A stretch of DNA of 64,000 nt from assembly GCA_964036665.1 (NCBI GenBank), contig OZ038529.1:25616060-25680059 (forward strand), written 5' to 3'. Below are positions 47,701 to 54,327 of this stretch, piece after piece; within the stretch, counting starts at the first letter, position 1; every line of letters begins with the position of its first letter. Made by a program: the position numbers and the translations under genes. This stretch comes from Gordius sp. MW1. Lineage: Eukaryota; Nematomorpha; Gordioida; Gordea; Gordiidae. The notes beneath the pieces are model-generated. The model did no database searches. It saw only the letters and a program-made list of their open reading frames with translations, and had not been told where the DNA came from.

Positions 47701-50700
47701 AAACGTCTCACTTAATATAAACAATGGTTTAGTTTTCAGTGGCGTAGCCAAGGCCCCCCCCCCTCATTATTCAAAAAAAAATTGGTATAAATAAAATATT
47801 AAATAGATTTAATTTCAGCAAAAAGCTTTAACATATTTTTTGTCTTCTTAACACCACATCCACCAATGATGTTTTTCTAAAATCATGAGATTAAAAGTTT
47901 ATTCAAAAAATAGAATGACACCGATGGAAAGAATTAGAAATATTAAATTATCATAGGTAATGCTCATACTTCAGGTGAAATTTCTAAATGTCAATCGCTG
48001 GGCAAATGAAAAAATTAAATGACTAATTATTATAATGTTCCTCATTCTATACCCAGAATTAATACCTTTATCATTTATCATATTTGTCTAAAATTTTCTG
48101 CTAACCCATCACGGCCCGACCAGGCCTATTTGAGAATCTTAATTTACGACGGTTGCTTGCCCGGCCCTTGGCCGAGTGGGCCTGACTTTTGGGTTGTTTA
48201 ATTTTTAAATAAAATGATAAAAAATTTTTTTTGTCAGCTTTCCTTCCCCTTGGTAAATTTTTGGCTACGCGCCAGAGTTGAAAATTTTCTACTTTTTACC
48301 ACCTCTCATTTACCTCTTTAGTGCTAGCAACTTAAATACTGCAACAAATTATGCCTAGGTTCCTCTTTAATTCAATATTTATATTTTAATCCATCCTACT
48401 ACCCTTAAATTCACTTTATTCTGCCATACTTTTACATTGTTTCAACCAACCCCCGTTTAAAATAACATTGATGTTTTGGGCTTCATTTGTTGTAAATTCC
48501 CTAGAATAATAATAAATTTTATAAATACATATCTCCTGCAATTGCCTGCCTAGTTAGCTTTTGACCCCGTTACTATAGAAGGGAATGGGGTCACTAGGTT
48601 GACTTTGGAGGACGAAGCATCTAGAGCTAGTCCAATATTGTAAATTTGGTGATTAAGTTACGGGATGATTCTCGTGGTTAGGCCATAGACTAATAACATC
48701 ATAGAGAGACTGATGAACAACTTATAATTATTATTAGATAAGGATGTAGGCCGCCTCATTTTTTGTATATAATAATTACAAAATAAAGGTTATTTACTTT
48801 TTTGGATAATTAAATGTCGAGCTTAGATATGGAAAGTTAATCCTTTAATGTTCTCATTATTCCTTCTTTCATAAATTTTTCAATCATTGCACAAGGGCGC
48901 AAATATGCAAAAACAGCTTTGGTCAGTATATAGTATACTAGTCTATGTTTTAGGCTAAAAGCTATTTAAAGTAGCAAAGAAATAATTTCTTAAAATATAA
49001 TATGGGTATTTAACAATTGTTCTTAAAGGTTTGTTGGCTATCAAGTCATGCTATCCTATCAAGCCCATTTATTGTAGTAGAAGCTCCAAGCCGATGCTGG
49101 AATCTTCTTGCTCTTTATTCAAACTCAAAATAGATTAAATTCTTAAATTCTGACTTTGTATATACAATAGTTGATTTATTAGTAATGTTTTTTCGGATGT
49201 TAAAAGGTTTTTATAGGTAATATTATTACCACTCTAATTAAATTCATCAGGTTAAGTTTTAACAAATTATTGCAAATACATAAGCAAACCCCCGCTCCTT
49301 CAATTTTACTGTACACTCCTCACATCTAGGATTAAGCATTTACAGACGTAATAAATCTCTATCGCAGTAAAAAATTTACCCCCCCCCCTCCCATTGAAAC
49401 AAAATCCTGCGTACCAAGAATGTGTTTATTTTTAAAAATTTTCAATTGTAGTACCCAAACAGATAAGATTATAAAACTTGTTTCTTACTAAAAAACAAAT
49501 TTATGACAAAGTTATTTATAATCAACAAGGATTTATTTGCTTGAAAATGCCCAATAATAATATTAGGTTTTTAATAATTAAGTTTAATCCCAAAAATCGT
49601 AATATTCGAAGTGAAAATCCTTTCATATATAAAATGGGAGAATAAAAAATCGCGCGAAGCACAAACGAAATTTACGACTAATTTATATATATCAATGTTC
49701 GGTTTTTAACCAATCTAATCCCCATATGGTTTTCGTTCACACTTACAAATTTGTTATGTTATTGTTATGTTATATATGTGTTATATACGTGTGAGGTTAT
49801 ATATGATGTTATATATGTGTTGTATATCAGATTATATGATTGATATAATTATAGTATTGAATATTGCAAGCCAAAAAGCCGAGTTGGCAAGATAATCAGA
49901 TGTGATAATTGTCTTGGGTTCAAAATGTCACAGTCCAAAATGTCACACGAATATCACGAAAAATTAAATCTCAAATGGGGAGGGAATTTGATGTACATCT
50001 AATCCTAACCCAACCCCTAACCTAAAACGCTGACCTAAAACACTACCCAATGGAAATTATGCGATTGCGCAATGAGTAATTGCGAATCTCACGATCGTGA
50101 GATTCGCGAATCTCACGATGTGGCTTTGTTACATTTTGGACTGTGACATTTTGAAACGATACCGTGATAATTTGCATAACACGCAGATGTTTATTTTTTG
50201 TTTTGATTAATAAATGGATCCATTCTTAGTTTAGTATCATTATTCCAGTTTTATTATCATTCTTATTTAGTTTAATATTATTAGTAGATTATTAGTACAA
50301 TAACAACTTGGCTATCATGAACAAATGGTGTCGGAAGTAAACAAACTTTGGGAAATATGAAAAGAAAACAGTTGAAGAACAACAAAAATATATGTGCAAA
50401 CAAATGGCTTTGGGTATTGAACATAAAGAGGAATTCCAAATGATGCAATGAAAAGGGAAACATTATTCTATGGAAATGATAAGACTTGTGAGAGGATTAT
50501 ATGAATTCAGGAGGAGATCATTTCAGTAAAATCTCATGAGGTGGATGGGAGGAGAATTCCAGGATTAATAAAAATTCAGGTTGTTAATTAATTATTCTCG
50601 GGAGAAGGGAGATCATTTCAGGATGTTAAATTCATTATTCTATGGATATGGGAAGATAGGAATGTGCCCCAAATAGAAAACTACATATGAATTTAACACT

Positions 50701-53700
50701 GACACTTTTCCCACACCCTTACAGCTAGGAGAATATGAATTCAGGATTAAATTCATTATTCGAAGGAGATCATATCAGGAGGTTAATTCATGATTCTATG
50801 GATATGGGAAGATAGGAATGTGCCCCAACGTAAAATAGAAAACTATAACCCTCCCACTAGCTTCCCCAAAACCCACTTTTCCAGATCCACGTCCGCTGAG
50901 ACTAGACCAATTTCAGGGTGGTAATAGGTAGAGAAATCCCTTAATGATGCCATGTATGGCTTGGGGCCCTGAAGTCTACCTCTCGGAGTCGAAATGGACG
51001 GACTATCGGTAGTAAAGGGGGAGTCGCAGGATCGGCCGACATCTTCTACCGACACCTGTAATCTTATGGGTGGTGGTGCAGTCCGGTCCCTGAAGTTGGT
51101 CAGGAAGTCTACAGCAGATGATGGGAAGGGTCAAGTTCAGAGTCCACGTTGCCGAGTCCATGCACTAAAACCCTCCATATTTCCCTACTGACAATTTCCA
51201 TCCCATCCTTACAACTAGCCCACTGCAAAGGTTATGGAATGTTACACATGGGAGACATAGTCGAAGAACAAAACCAAAGGGAGCCTTCATACCTTAAGGG
51301 GAAAGGTGTTATGTTATTGTTATGTTATATATGTGTTATATACGTGTGAGGTTATATATGATGTTATATATGTGTTGTATATCAGATTATATGATTGATA
51401 TAATTATAGTATTGAATATTGCAAGCCAAAAAGCCGAGTTGGCAAGATAATCAGATGTGATAATTTGCATAACACTCAGATGTTTATTTTTTGTTTTGAT
51501 TAATAAATGGATCCATTCTTAGTTTAGTATCATTATTCCAGTTTTATTATCATTCTTATTTAGTTTAATATTATTAGTAGATTATTAGTACAATAACAAC
51601 TTGGCTATCCTGAAAAATTACAATTAACTAACACAAGGGGAAGAGTGTAAGAGATGGAACATTTATGTTGAGTGTGAGGAATTAATTACAATCAGATCAG
51701 AGGGGAGGGAAGAGTGTAAGCTTGATGATGCCGACCCCGACACTTACATTGGTCGATAAAAGTGATTATGAGAAATAATAGGATTCAACTTTAATTAATC
51801 TAAACAAAAGGAAATCTCTTTGGCGATCTCTAAGTCACTCACAGACCCTTTACAGGTTTGTTTTTTCGTCTCATGTTTTTATTTTTCGTTATAGCCCCTG
51901 ATTATTTTTTCATATTTACAACTTATTAATTTTAAATTTCAAATACGTATGTAACAATCTTTTTTTATTCAAAATCAATATAAACACTTATTAAAAGCTG
52001 TGCATCTTCTCTGTGTTGGGTTTTTGGTAGACCAATGCTCCATGTCATCGTATGTTCCCTGGTCGTGCACGTTGTATAGGTAGGCAGGATTTATAACCCT
52101 AACTCGTGGTATTTTTAAATAGTGAGTAAGGGGATTGCCATTCTTTGGGTTACGTTTAATAAAAAATCATTACAGACGCGTTTAAACAAAAACCCATTAT
52201 CAACCAAATATTTATAAACGCATATTTTTTTGATAGACTACTCTTTTGATTTCTTTGCCATTATAATAAGTGTAAAGAATGGAATTTATTGTCAATTAAC
52301 ATTGGGTGGGCTATCGACAAAACCTAGGACATTCCTTTGGTGGCACCAATTTTTTCATTTTCATGTATTTCACACACTTTGAAACTGCAACAATAGTTGT
52401 TCGGCTGGTTCAGCACAAAAACGTAAACCCAAATTTAATGGGCTTACCTTGTTATATTATCCAACATATTTTCAACTTTCCCTTCATATATTAAATTTTG
52501 TGTCCAATGAAACTAAAAAAGACTCGAAAGGACCTTAGAAATTATTCAATAGAAGAGGGAGGGCAAAATTTTAATTATTATTTAGGGGGGGGGGCGGCAA
52601 GATGATAATATTGTGAAATTTTTAACATTTTTTAATAATTAGGGGTGGGTCAAGCACATCCACTCCTCTTAGCTACTCCTAAGCGAAGGGGTAAAATTAA
52701 AATTCAATTTTTTAGTATTTTGCTTATTTAACTATTGAATTCTCAAAATACGCCTATTTCTGCAGTGGTTCACAATATTATTTGCCCATCGTATGATTTT
52801 TCCTAAGTTAAAATTTAAAAAAATGTATGAATATGAAAATTTCGCAAATGTTATATGAATATAAATTATATATATCATCTTAAAGATAAATTCGTATGGA
52901 CCAGGCGCGTAGCCAGGATTTTCTCTCGGAGGGGGAAAATTTCCAAAATTTTTTTATAAAATTTTTTTTCAACATCAAATTTATAAAATTTGGTATAAAA
53001 CATAAAGAAAGTCATTATAAATAATTAACTTGGTCAGTTACGTTGCACAACATAAAATATAACTCCAAAAATTTTTTATAACATTTTTATTTCAACATCA
53101 TAATTATAAAATCTGGTATAAAACATAAAGAAAGTCATTATAAATAATTAACTTGGTCAGTTACGTTGCACAACTATAAAATATAAACTTTAGATCTAAA
53201 ATATTTTTTTTCATAAAAAATCTGCGGGGGGGAATTTCCCCCCCCCCCCCGTCATTCGCCACTGCTATGGACTAACTAAGATTGGTAAGGTATATTATAT
53301 AGATTTAACAAATAGCTAAAGAGCGTCCTATTTTTCCCGATGCACAAAAGTGATACTTCTTTAACGAGAAACGGAAGTAATCTTTTTAGATCAACTTTGT
53401 TCGATATGATACTGCGGTTTATTTTTATGTACTTACAAGTATAGTGGCCTACACTTTCTCGAGCAATATTGGTGTTGACGGGGCAGGGTAGGTTTTTGGG
53501 ACCACGTTGTTTGTTTTTAACGTGGAAGTACGTAAGAACTATAGGAGTAATGAGAAACTCAACAATAAAAAGGGATTAAGTGGTTAATAAAGCTTATTTT
53601 CTATTTTTATGACCAGGAACCTTGTACTACTTAAGATCATTCCTTGGCCTATTTGAATCTTTTTTATCACCTTTACTATTTAAGGTATACACGGAAATCC

Positions 53701-54327
53701 CCTGCTTATCTAAAATCCTCTCTTACGTAACTAGAGCGTTCCCTATAATAGTAATCATTTCCATATCAATCGCCTCCTTATAAAGAATGGCCATAAAATT
53801 CTTTGCCGCCCTATTTTGGTTCTGTGGTATTCTCCATCATTGTCATAGTGTTGATTAAAAGATCTCATTTCAACCCTAGGGACGGTAATTAAGCTTAATA
53901 GTTTTAAACCTAAGCTCTAAGTACAAATTGAAAGGGACTACCGGGAGTGAGGCATTATTATGTTGTTGTGGATACGACATTTAAAATATAGCCACTATTA
54001 TAAAATTGTAAAAGGAATTTGTTTTATAAGTTATTTTGATTATAATTAACTTATATATAGGTATATCTCCCTGGCACAAAACTTTCTAAGATTTTGCTCT
54101 TGATGGAACCTGTAAGAAAACTATATGAGTTTGAGGATTATTCTATCACAAAATATACCTTAAAAGAAGTAAACAAAATACATTATAATTTTTTATTTAA
54201 CTATTTATATATCATGTTGCATCATAATTTTTTAAAGTACTTTATATATACACGAATAATTTCAAAAAAATTCTTACAGCATTTCTTATGTATTTATTTA
54301 AAGGCCTTTTATTGTTACAACATATAA
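16769..54327 (+). CDS. ABCA1/4/7-like transporter with degenerate ATPase domains
   Basis: A-subfamily ABC proteins are full transporters that move lipids across membranes. I read 30 exons: 16769-16822, 16871-16973, 26226-26358, 26501-26589, 26641-26657, 26693-26746, 27023-27275, 29641-29754, 29791-30436, 30501-30924, 32072-32437, 32586-32770, 32818-32932, 35467-35674, 35716-35906, 35991-36024, 40385-40614, 40661-40745, 40789-41035, 41856-42791, 42909-43166, 43220-43450, 43500-43882, 43921-44129, 45013-45157, 45552-45729, 45809-45856, 46834-46981, 54061-54168, 54280-54327. Every junction is GT-AG and phase-compatible; the total is 2,079 codons plus stop, or 2,063 without the 48-nt exon. Landmarks (CHYSPKPLLSAG, LMDSDNFFAGIVF, VRYKIRMDA, YLQQTPYPCY, FEDYSITKYTL) match ABCA1/4 from N- to C-terminus; ABCA1 and ABCA4 have about 2,260 residues. 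Both ATPase domains lack catalytic motifs. Start choice: first Met of the frame, directly before the family's LLVWKN segment. Confidence 0.85.
17553..17690. repeat. Tandem repeat, about 63-66 bp x 2-3, with CACGTG cores
   Basis: The unit TCTGCGTTTTATAATCACGTG followed by ATT..TATAA..AAAGTATTAAATC occurs twice in full and a third time with the CACGTG part lost. The ATCACGTGAT palindrome is an E-box-like site. It lies in intron 2 of the ABCA-like gene, about 0.8 kb after exon 1. Confidence 0.75.
18867..19012. mobile_element. hAT-type MITE, CAGGCGCGTAGCC ends, exact TSD
   Basis: A 146-bp element starting CAGGCGCGTAGCCAGG and ending CTGGCTACGCCACTG. Exact 8-bp flanking repeat CAAAGCAG (18859-18866 and 19013-19020). 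The interior is G and C homopolymers and T/A runs. Confidence 0.88.
19145..20320 (+). mobile_element. Decayed hAT with TTCGATTCGA subterminal arrays
   Basis: Left boundary near GCCTCTGGGA (about 19142) and right boundary near TCCAGAGGC (about 20305). Both ends carry dense ATTCGATTCGAAT repeats (19155-19280 and 20195-20285). A transposase relic lies between them. The target duplication could not be read confidently. Confidence 0.65.
19415..20010 (+). pseudogene. hAT transposase relic
   Basis: Interrupted plus-strand frames. About 19500-19590 reads CKEFDPPINYIKAKLDMEVR then WNS, the RWNS region of hAT enzymes. About 19820-20005 reads EPLQWWKSNQRRFPTIQKLA and, after frame breaks, TNLLTKHKQSLND-like sequence, the hAT C-terminal block. 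Several stops; inactive. The N-terminus is not recognisable. Confidence 0.7.
20340..20605. repeat. Hairpin-ended dispersed repeat, partial copy
   Basis: Ends with the GAGCCATTAAATTGCATAGC variant (20575-20600) preceded by GACAGGATGGACAGAACGGA, the same order as at 15840-15900. The body is diverged and lacks the clear tandem units. Confidence 0.5.
21413..24025 (+). mobile_element. RTE-like LINE copy, frameshifted
   Basis: A 5'-truncated non-LTR element starting inside the AP-endonuclease domain. Its open pieces (21918-22217, 22321-22989, 23073-23264, 23269-23598, 23717-23929) join into one EN-RT frame with several shifts. RT landmarks: GKANGPDGIPMEALLG, WRASTIIPLFK, NYRGIKLTCHSLKLMERIL, GLHQGSALSPFLFN and a Tyr-Ala-Asp-Asp core at about 23252, where a frame change has occurred. 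The tail beyond RT (LDDHLKYPKVDRFIYLGSML) is typical of RTE/BovB-like and related LINEs. It lies in intron 2 of the ABCA-like gene in sense orientation. Inactive as it stands. Confidence 0.8.
26226..30436 (+). CDS. ABCA-like exons 3-9: first extracellular domain
   Basis: Seven exons encode about 435 residues of the first large extracytoplasmic domain (residues about 53-487). Recognised pieces: CHYSPKPLLSAGFL with GYICNYNNTC (exon 3), LRSLCGMDYS (exon 7), YCQNVFYELEQS with WKTLKPLFVNKLLFTP (exon 8), and ENVNKTFE, DSDNFFAGIVF, YKIRMDAGKID, ILQDLIDTAII and YLQQTPYPCY (exon 9). These follow the ABCA1/4 order but the domain is shorter than in vertebrates. Exon 5 is only 17 nt (26641-26657), and the intron between exons 8 and 9 only 36 nt. 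Conserved Cys in the CHY, ICN..NTC and YC motifs suggest the usual disulfides. Confidence 0.85.
27669..28475. mobile_element. GC-rich hAT-type element, CAGAGGTC ends
   Basis: Ends CAGAGGTCAG and CTGACCTCTG are perfect 10-bp inverted repeats; GTGTGAA flanks both sides (27662-27668 and 28476-28482). Both ends carry runs of CCCGGCCCG / CGGGCCGGG. A second copy of the right-end pattern (..AACAAATCCGACCTCTG at about 28265-28281) indicates an internal duplication. Open frames here are by-products of the GC-rich repeats. Confidence 0.75.
29100..29370 (-). mobile_element. Restriction-endonuclease-type LINE, short 3' fragment
   Basis: The minus strand reads GTFGPAASKLFREISRRCPPSK and GIFIAKYNFKSLADSWP, the same C-terminal end as the copies at 11654-11851 and 63354-63800. 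Only the last part is preserved; no poly(A) tail or TSD was read. Confidence 0.65.
30501..30924 (+). CDS. ABCA-like exon 10: first transmembrane domain
   Basis: Encodes residues about 488-629. It starts FLRSIKTPMSHHLNLCW, matching the ABCA 'FLRVMSRSMPLFMTLAW' segment, followed by MVEEKENKRKMYYKMFGV (the cytoplasmic EKE-x3-K-x6-G coupling loop) and at least three hydrophobic helices (ISWIFNYLFPTIITSILITS, IIFIIVFLQGF, SAVVTGFFTYLFTSMLLNY). The following intron holds the foldback element 31003-31912. Confidence 0.88.
31003..31912. mobile_element. 910-bp foldback (near-palindromic) element
   Basis: The two halves are reverse complements along nearly their whole length. CACTGGTCTACA at 31003 pairs with TGTAGACCAGTG at 31912, and further pairs include GGTCAACATATTCTGATAGA with its complement near 31860-31880, and GGCATCCTTTGAGCCTCC with its complement near 31580. 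The centre is around 31445. TTA flanks each side (31000-31002 and 31913-31915), compatible with a 3-bp PIF/Harbinger-type target duplication. No protein-coding content. A worn piece recurs near 37115-37250. Confidence 0.85.
32072..36024 (+). CDS. ABCA-like exons 11-16: degenerate first nucleotide-binding domain
   Basis: Exon 11 ends the first membrane domain and linker. Exons 12-15 align to NBD1 of ABCA proteins over its length, but the catalytic motifs are gone. Walker A (family GHNGAGKTT) is YLCADSPATIDT, residues about 774-785. The Q-loop CPQHN is ASETV before the conserved LTVEENLWFF. The LSGGMQRKL signature is LARNKRILL (873-881). Walker B VVILDEP is VVLLKEA (893-899). The switch His in STHHMDEA is replaced (LTSQLVPVA). 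Structural neighbours remain clear, such as CDRIAYVMQGKLLCFGS for DRIAIISHGKLCCVGS. Intron 14 is only 41 nt (35675-35715) and removes an in-frame stop, supporting the model. ATP hydrolysis here seems impossible. Confidence 0.85.
33276..33631. mobile_element. hAT-type MITE, CATGGGCGTACGCAGG ends, exact TSD
   Basis: Starts CATGGGCGTACGCAGG, ends CCTGCGTACGCCCATG, flanked by exact CCTTAATT (33268-33275 and 33632-33639). A sister of 10472-10817, sharing the internal 'GTCGAGACC' and 'TAAGGAAAAATTTT' patterns. Confidence 0.88.
33850..34860. repeat. Hairpin-ended tandem repeat, reverse orientation, about 6 units
   Basis: Starts with the complement of the hairpin end (TTAATTGCTATGCAATTTAT at 33852) and a GTCCGTCCGTCC run. 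A short internal duplication (GAGGTGCCCCACCCCTCATC, twice) follows. From 34180 there are about six tandem units of about 100-130 bp, each with TGGCTGCTGACCAATGG, a TGACCATTGGCCAAAATGTG core and TTTTTTGACTATTATGA. It is the reverse complement of 15400-15905. Confidence 0.8.
36775..36925. mobile_element. hAT end fragment (GCCCGTCC-type)
   Basis: Carries AGAAGCCCGCCCAAG and ends GCCGTGCATGTCTCTA, the same right end as 18208-21091 and 38586-39660, diverged. The left end was not found, so this is a partial or solo end. Confidence 0.6.
37115..37250. mobile_element. Worn fragment of the foldback element family
   Basis: Shares ACATATAGGAAAATA and TTTGTGTTCACCGTAAAAAA with the right arm of 31003-31912 (about 31800-31860), with several substitutions. 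No ends identified. Confidence 0.55.
37699..38070 (+). other. Unassigned 123-codon open frame in intron
   Basis: A relatively GC-rich open frame from ATG to TGA, Cys-rich in the middle (GYLNLCSACYATKKNRH) and with a basic KTKGGRPSN stretch near the C-terminus. No family recognised and no splice context. It might be a relic of a transposon gene or chance. It lies within ABCA intron 16, same strand. Confidence 0.25.
38586..39660. mobile_element. Non-autonomous hAT element (TAGAGATTTACA ends), exact TSD
   Basis: Left end TAGAGATTTACAACGGGCCC, right end GCCCGTGCAGATCTCTA, flanked by exact ATATAGAT (38578-38585 and 39661-39668). Subterminal GCCCGTCCGAGCCCG-type repeats occur at both ends; the middle 800 bp is AT-rich without a gene. 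Same family as 18208-21091. Confidence 0.88.
39760..40090. repeat. Degenerate tandem repeat, about 120-130 bp x 3
   Basis: Three diverged units, each with TTGTCAAC / GTTAACATA, CTTGGTGACAATTGTCA-type and ATAATTGTC..TTTA motifs, followed by ACAAAAATTGGTGGG or a similar stretch. It directly follows the hAT element 38586-39660. Confidence 0.6.
40385..42791 (+). CDS. ABCA-like exons 17-20: linker and second extracellular domain
   Basis: Exon 17 (MVSEFIGGIEFIGQRNKVYEFTLPYDS... LGIHNIELYDSCITDV) matches the ABCA segment after NBD1 with 'TYVLPYE' and 'LGISSYGISETTLEE', and exon 18 continues VFEVL. Exon 19 has a basic stretch then a hydrophobic helix (LYQIILFISVLTFS), the TM opening the second half. 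Exon 20 (936 nt, 311 codons) is the second extracellular domain. It contains CTDLFDQIC, a CICLDKDGQNQC pair, DYVKIWYDNRLKIGMASFLTLFD (for VKVWFNNKGWHAISSFLN) and YGILTINHPIF (for YGITAFNHPLN). Introns 17 and 18 are 46 and 43 nt. No stop or frame break. Confidence 0.85.
41036..41855. other. Intron 19 of ABCA-like gene
   Basis: AT-rich. It contains a G-rich stretch at about 41128-41160 and the (AT)n microsatellite at 41739-41778. No insertion with clear ends. Confidence 0.6.
41739..41778. repeat. (AT)20 microsatellite
   Basis: Uninterrupted AT dinucleotide run of about 40 bp, with a second shorter TATATATATA run at about 41812. Likely length-variable. Confidence 0.95.
42909..43882 (+). CDS. 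ABCA-like exons 21-23: second transmembrane domain and linker
   Basis: Exons 21-22 encode about 160 hydrophobic residues with several helices (IAIILLTLNILNGLI, IAHLISNSIIQLALLASAFI, VLITMLCVLADITLNILPIY) and FPPFSFFKGLLLV, matching the ABCA 'FPHFCLGRGL' segment after the last helices. Exon 23 adds one helix, a charged linker rich in Lys/Glu/Asp, and the start of NBD2. It ends within the Walker A equivalent FGILDLNKANS. Introns are 53 and 49 nt. Confidence 0.85.
43921..45729 (+). CDS. ABCA-like exons 24-26: degenerate second nucleotide-binding domain
   Basis: NBD2 keeps the fold order but not the chemistry. Walker A (GVNGAGKSS) is DLNKANSN (about 1779-1786), split by the exon 23/24 intron. 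The Q-loop in GYCPQFDA is GYYPTNQLN, with Thr1828 in place of Gln, before LTPRETLVSYAHMLG (for LTGREHVEFFALLRG). The YSGGNKRKLS signature is THETRRKVC (1876-1884). Walker B FLDEP is LLEEP, a conservative Asp-to-Glu change that keeps the catalytic-Glu position. The switch His in LTSHSMEE is Ser1933 (FTSSLENFD). VLFNGQIKYNGSHKELLS matches the segment after the switch. The intron before exon 25 is 883 nt, and a MITE end lies in the next intron. Confidence 0.85.
44130..45012. other. Intron 24 of ABCA-like gene
   Basis: AT-rich 883-nt intron. The open frame at 44199-44450 has no homology that I recognise. No repeat boundaries seen. Confidence 0.6.
45189..45260. mobile_element. hAT-type MITE, left end only
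   Basis: CATGGGCGTAGCCAGG followed by TTTTGGATTAGGGGGGG, in the 394-nt intron 25 of the ABCA-like gene. The matching right end was not found before the next exon at 45552, so the element is truncated. Confidence 0.6.
45809..45856 (+). CDS. ABCA-like exon 27: possible cassette or alternative last exon
   Basis: A 48-nt segment after a good acceptor (ACAG at 45805-45808), encoding YGSTSYRIKNSNFDI. Its donor would be GA|GTAGGG at 45857. If unspliced, the frame hits TAG at 45858-45860, ending the protein at about 1,979 residues. Exons 26 and 28 are phase-compatible with or without it, and exon 28 opens with a similar YEFGYRLFIK segment that aligns to the family's RFGDGYTIVV. So exon 27 may be a cassette, an alternative terminus or a splice-site coincidence. 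Confidence 0.45.
46834..54327 (+). CDS. ABCA-like exons 28-30: C-terminal tail
   Basis: Exon 28 (46834-46981) encodes YEFGYRLFIKLNAK...LLAQRITGFYPLSK, equivalent to the post-NBD2 'FGDGYTIVVRI...FPGSVLKE' region. After a 7.1-kb intron, exon 29 (54061-54168) encodes VYLPGTKLSKILLLMEP and FEDYSITKYTLKE, a close match to 'YQLPSSLSSLARIF...IEDYSVSQTTLDQ'. I end with exon 30 (54280-54327), HFLCIYLK then stop, which aligns to 'VFVNFAK'. Without that last intron the frame would still close at the same TAA after a 37-residue AT-rich insert. Exon 29 and the phases are strong; exon 30 is moderate. Confidence 0.75.
47146..48275. mobile_element. hAT-type element, CAGGCGCGTAGCC ends, exact TSD
   Basis: Left end CAGGCGCGTAGCCAAGGGGG, right end CCCCTTGG..GGCTACGCGCCAG, flanked by exact AGTTGAAA (47138-47145 and 48276-48283). 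At 1.1 kb it is longer than the other MITEs. It has a further CAGTGGCGTAGCCAAGG end inside (about 47739), so another element has inserted. No transposase recognised. Confidence 0.8.
49911..50163. mobile_element. MITE with 9-bp TSD (Mutator-like) inside left LTR
   Basis: Present in the left LTR and absent from the right LTR, so its limits are certain. Inverted ends contain TTCAAAATGTCACAGTCC and its complement GGACTGTGACATTTTGAA. The 9-bp GTGATAATT is duplicated (49902-49910 and 50164-50172) and occurs once in the empty right LTR. A 9-bp duplication suggests the Mutator superfamily. Confidence 0.88.
51307..51614 (+). repeat. Right LTR, uninterrupted
   Basis: Nearly identical to the left LTR outside the MITE insertion (for example ACACTCAG here, ACACGCAG there). 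The few differences indicate a fairly young element. Confidence 0.85.
52902..53264. mobile_element. hAT-type MITE with internal duplication
   Basis: Left end CAGGCGCGTAGCCAGG, right end CCCCCGTCATTCGCCACTG. Flanks GTATGGAC (52894-52901) and CTATGGAC (53265-53272) match 7 of 8. A stretch of about 110 bp containing AACTTGGTCAGTTACGTTGC occurs twice in tandem (about 52960-53065 and 53070-53175). Confidence 0.82.

Larger units (their letters stand above)
49752..51614 (+). mobile_element. Non-autonomous LTR retrotransposon
   Basis: Two direct repeats begin TGTTATGTTATTGTTATG: left LTR 49752-50321 (with a 253-bp insertion) and right LTR 51307-51614 (about 308 bp). A few bases after the left LTR is TGGTGTCGGAAG, which fits a primer-binding site; directly before the right LTR is AAGGGGAAAGG, a polypurine tract. 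AAATT flanks both sides (49747-49751 and 51615-51619). The interior of about 1 kb has no gag or pol; it contains loose repeats of GAATTCAGGAGGAGATC-type sequence. The element must have been mobilised by a relative. Confidence 0.85.
46982..54060. other. Intron 28 of ABCA-like gene (7.1 kb)
   Basis: Contains the hAT-type element 47146-48275, an LTR retrotransposon (49752-51614) and the MITE 52902-53264. About 48290-49740, 51620-52900 and 53280-54060 show no gene or clear repeat boundary; short C-runs near 49378-49392 and G-runs near 52587 may be worn MITE remains. Confidence 0.6.
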
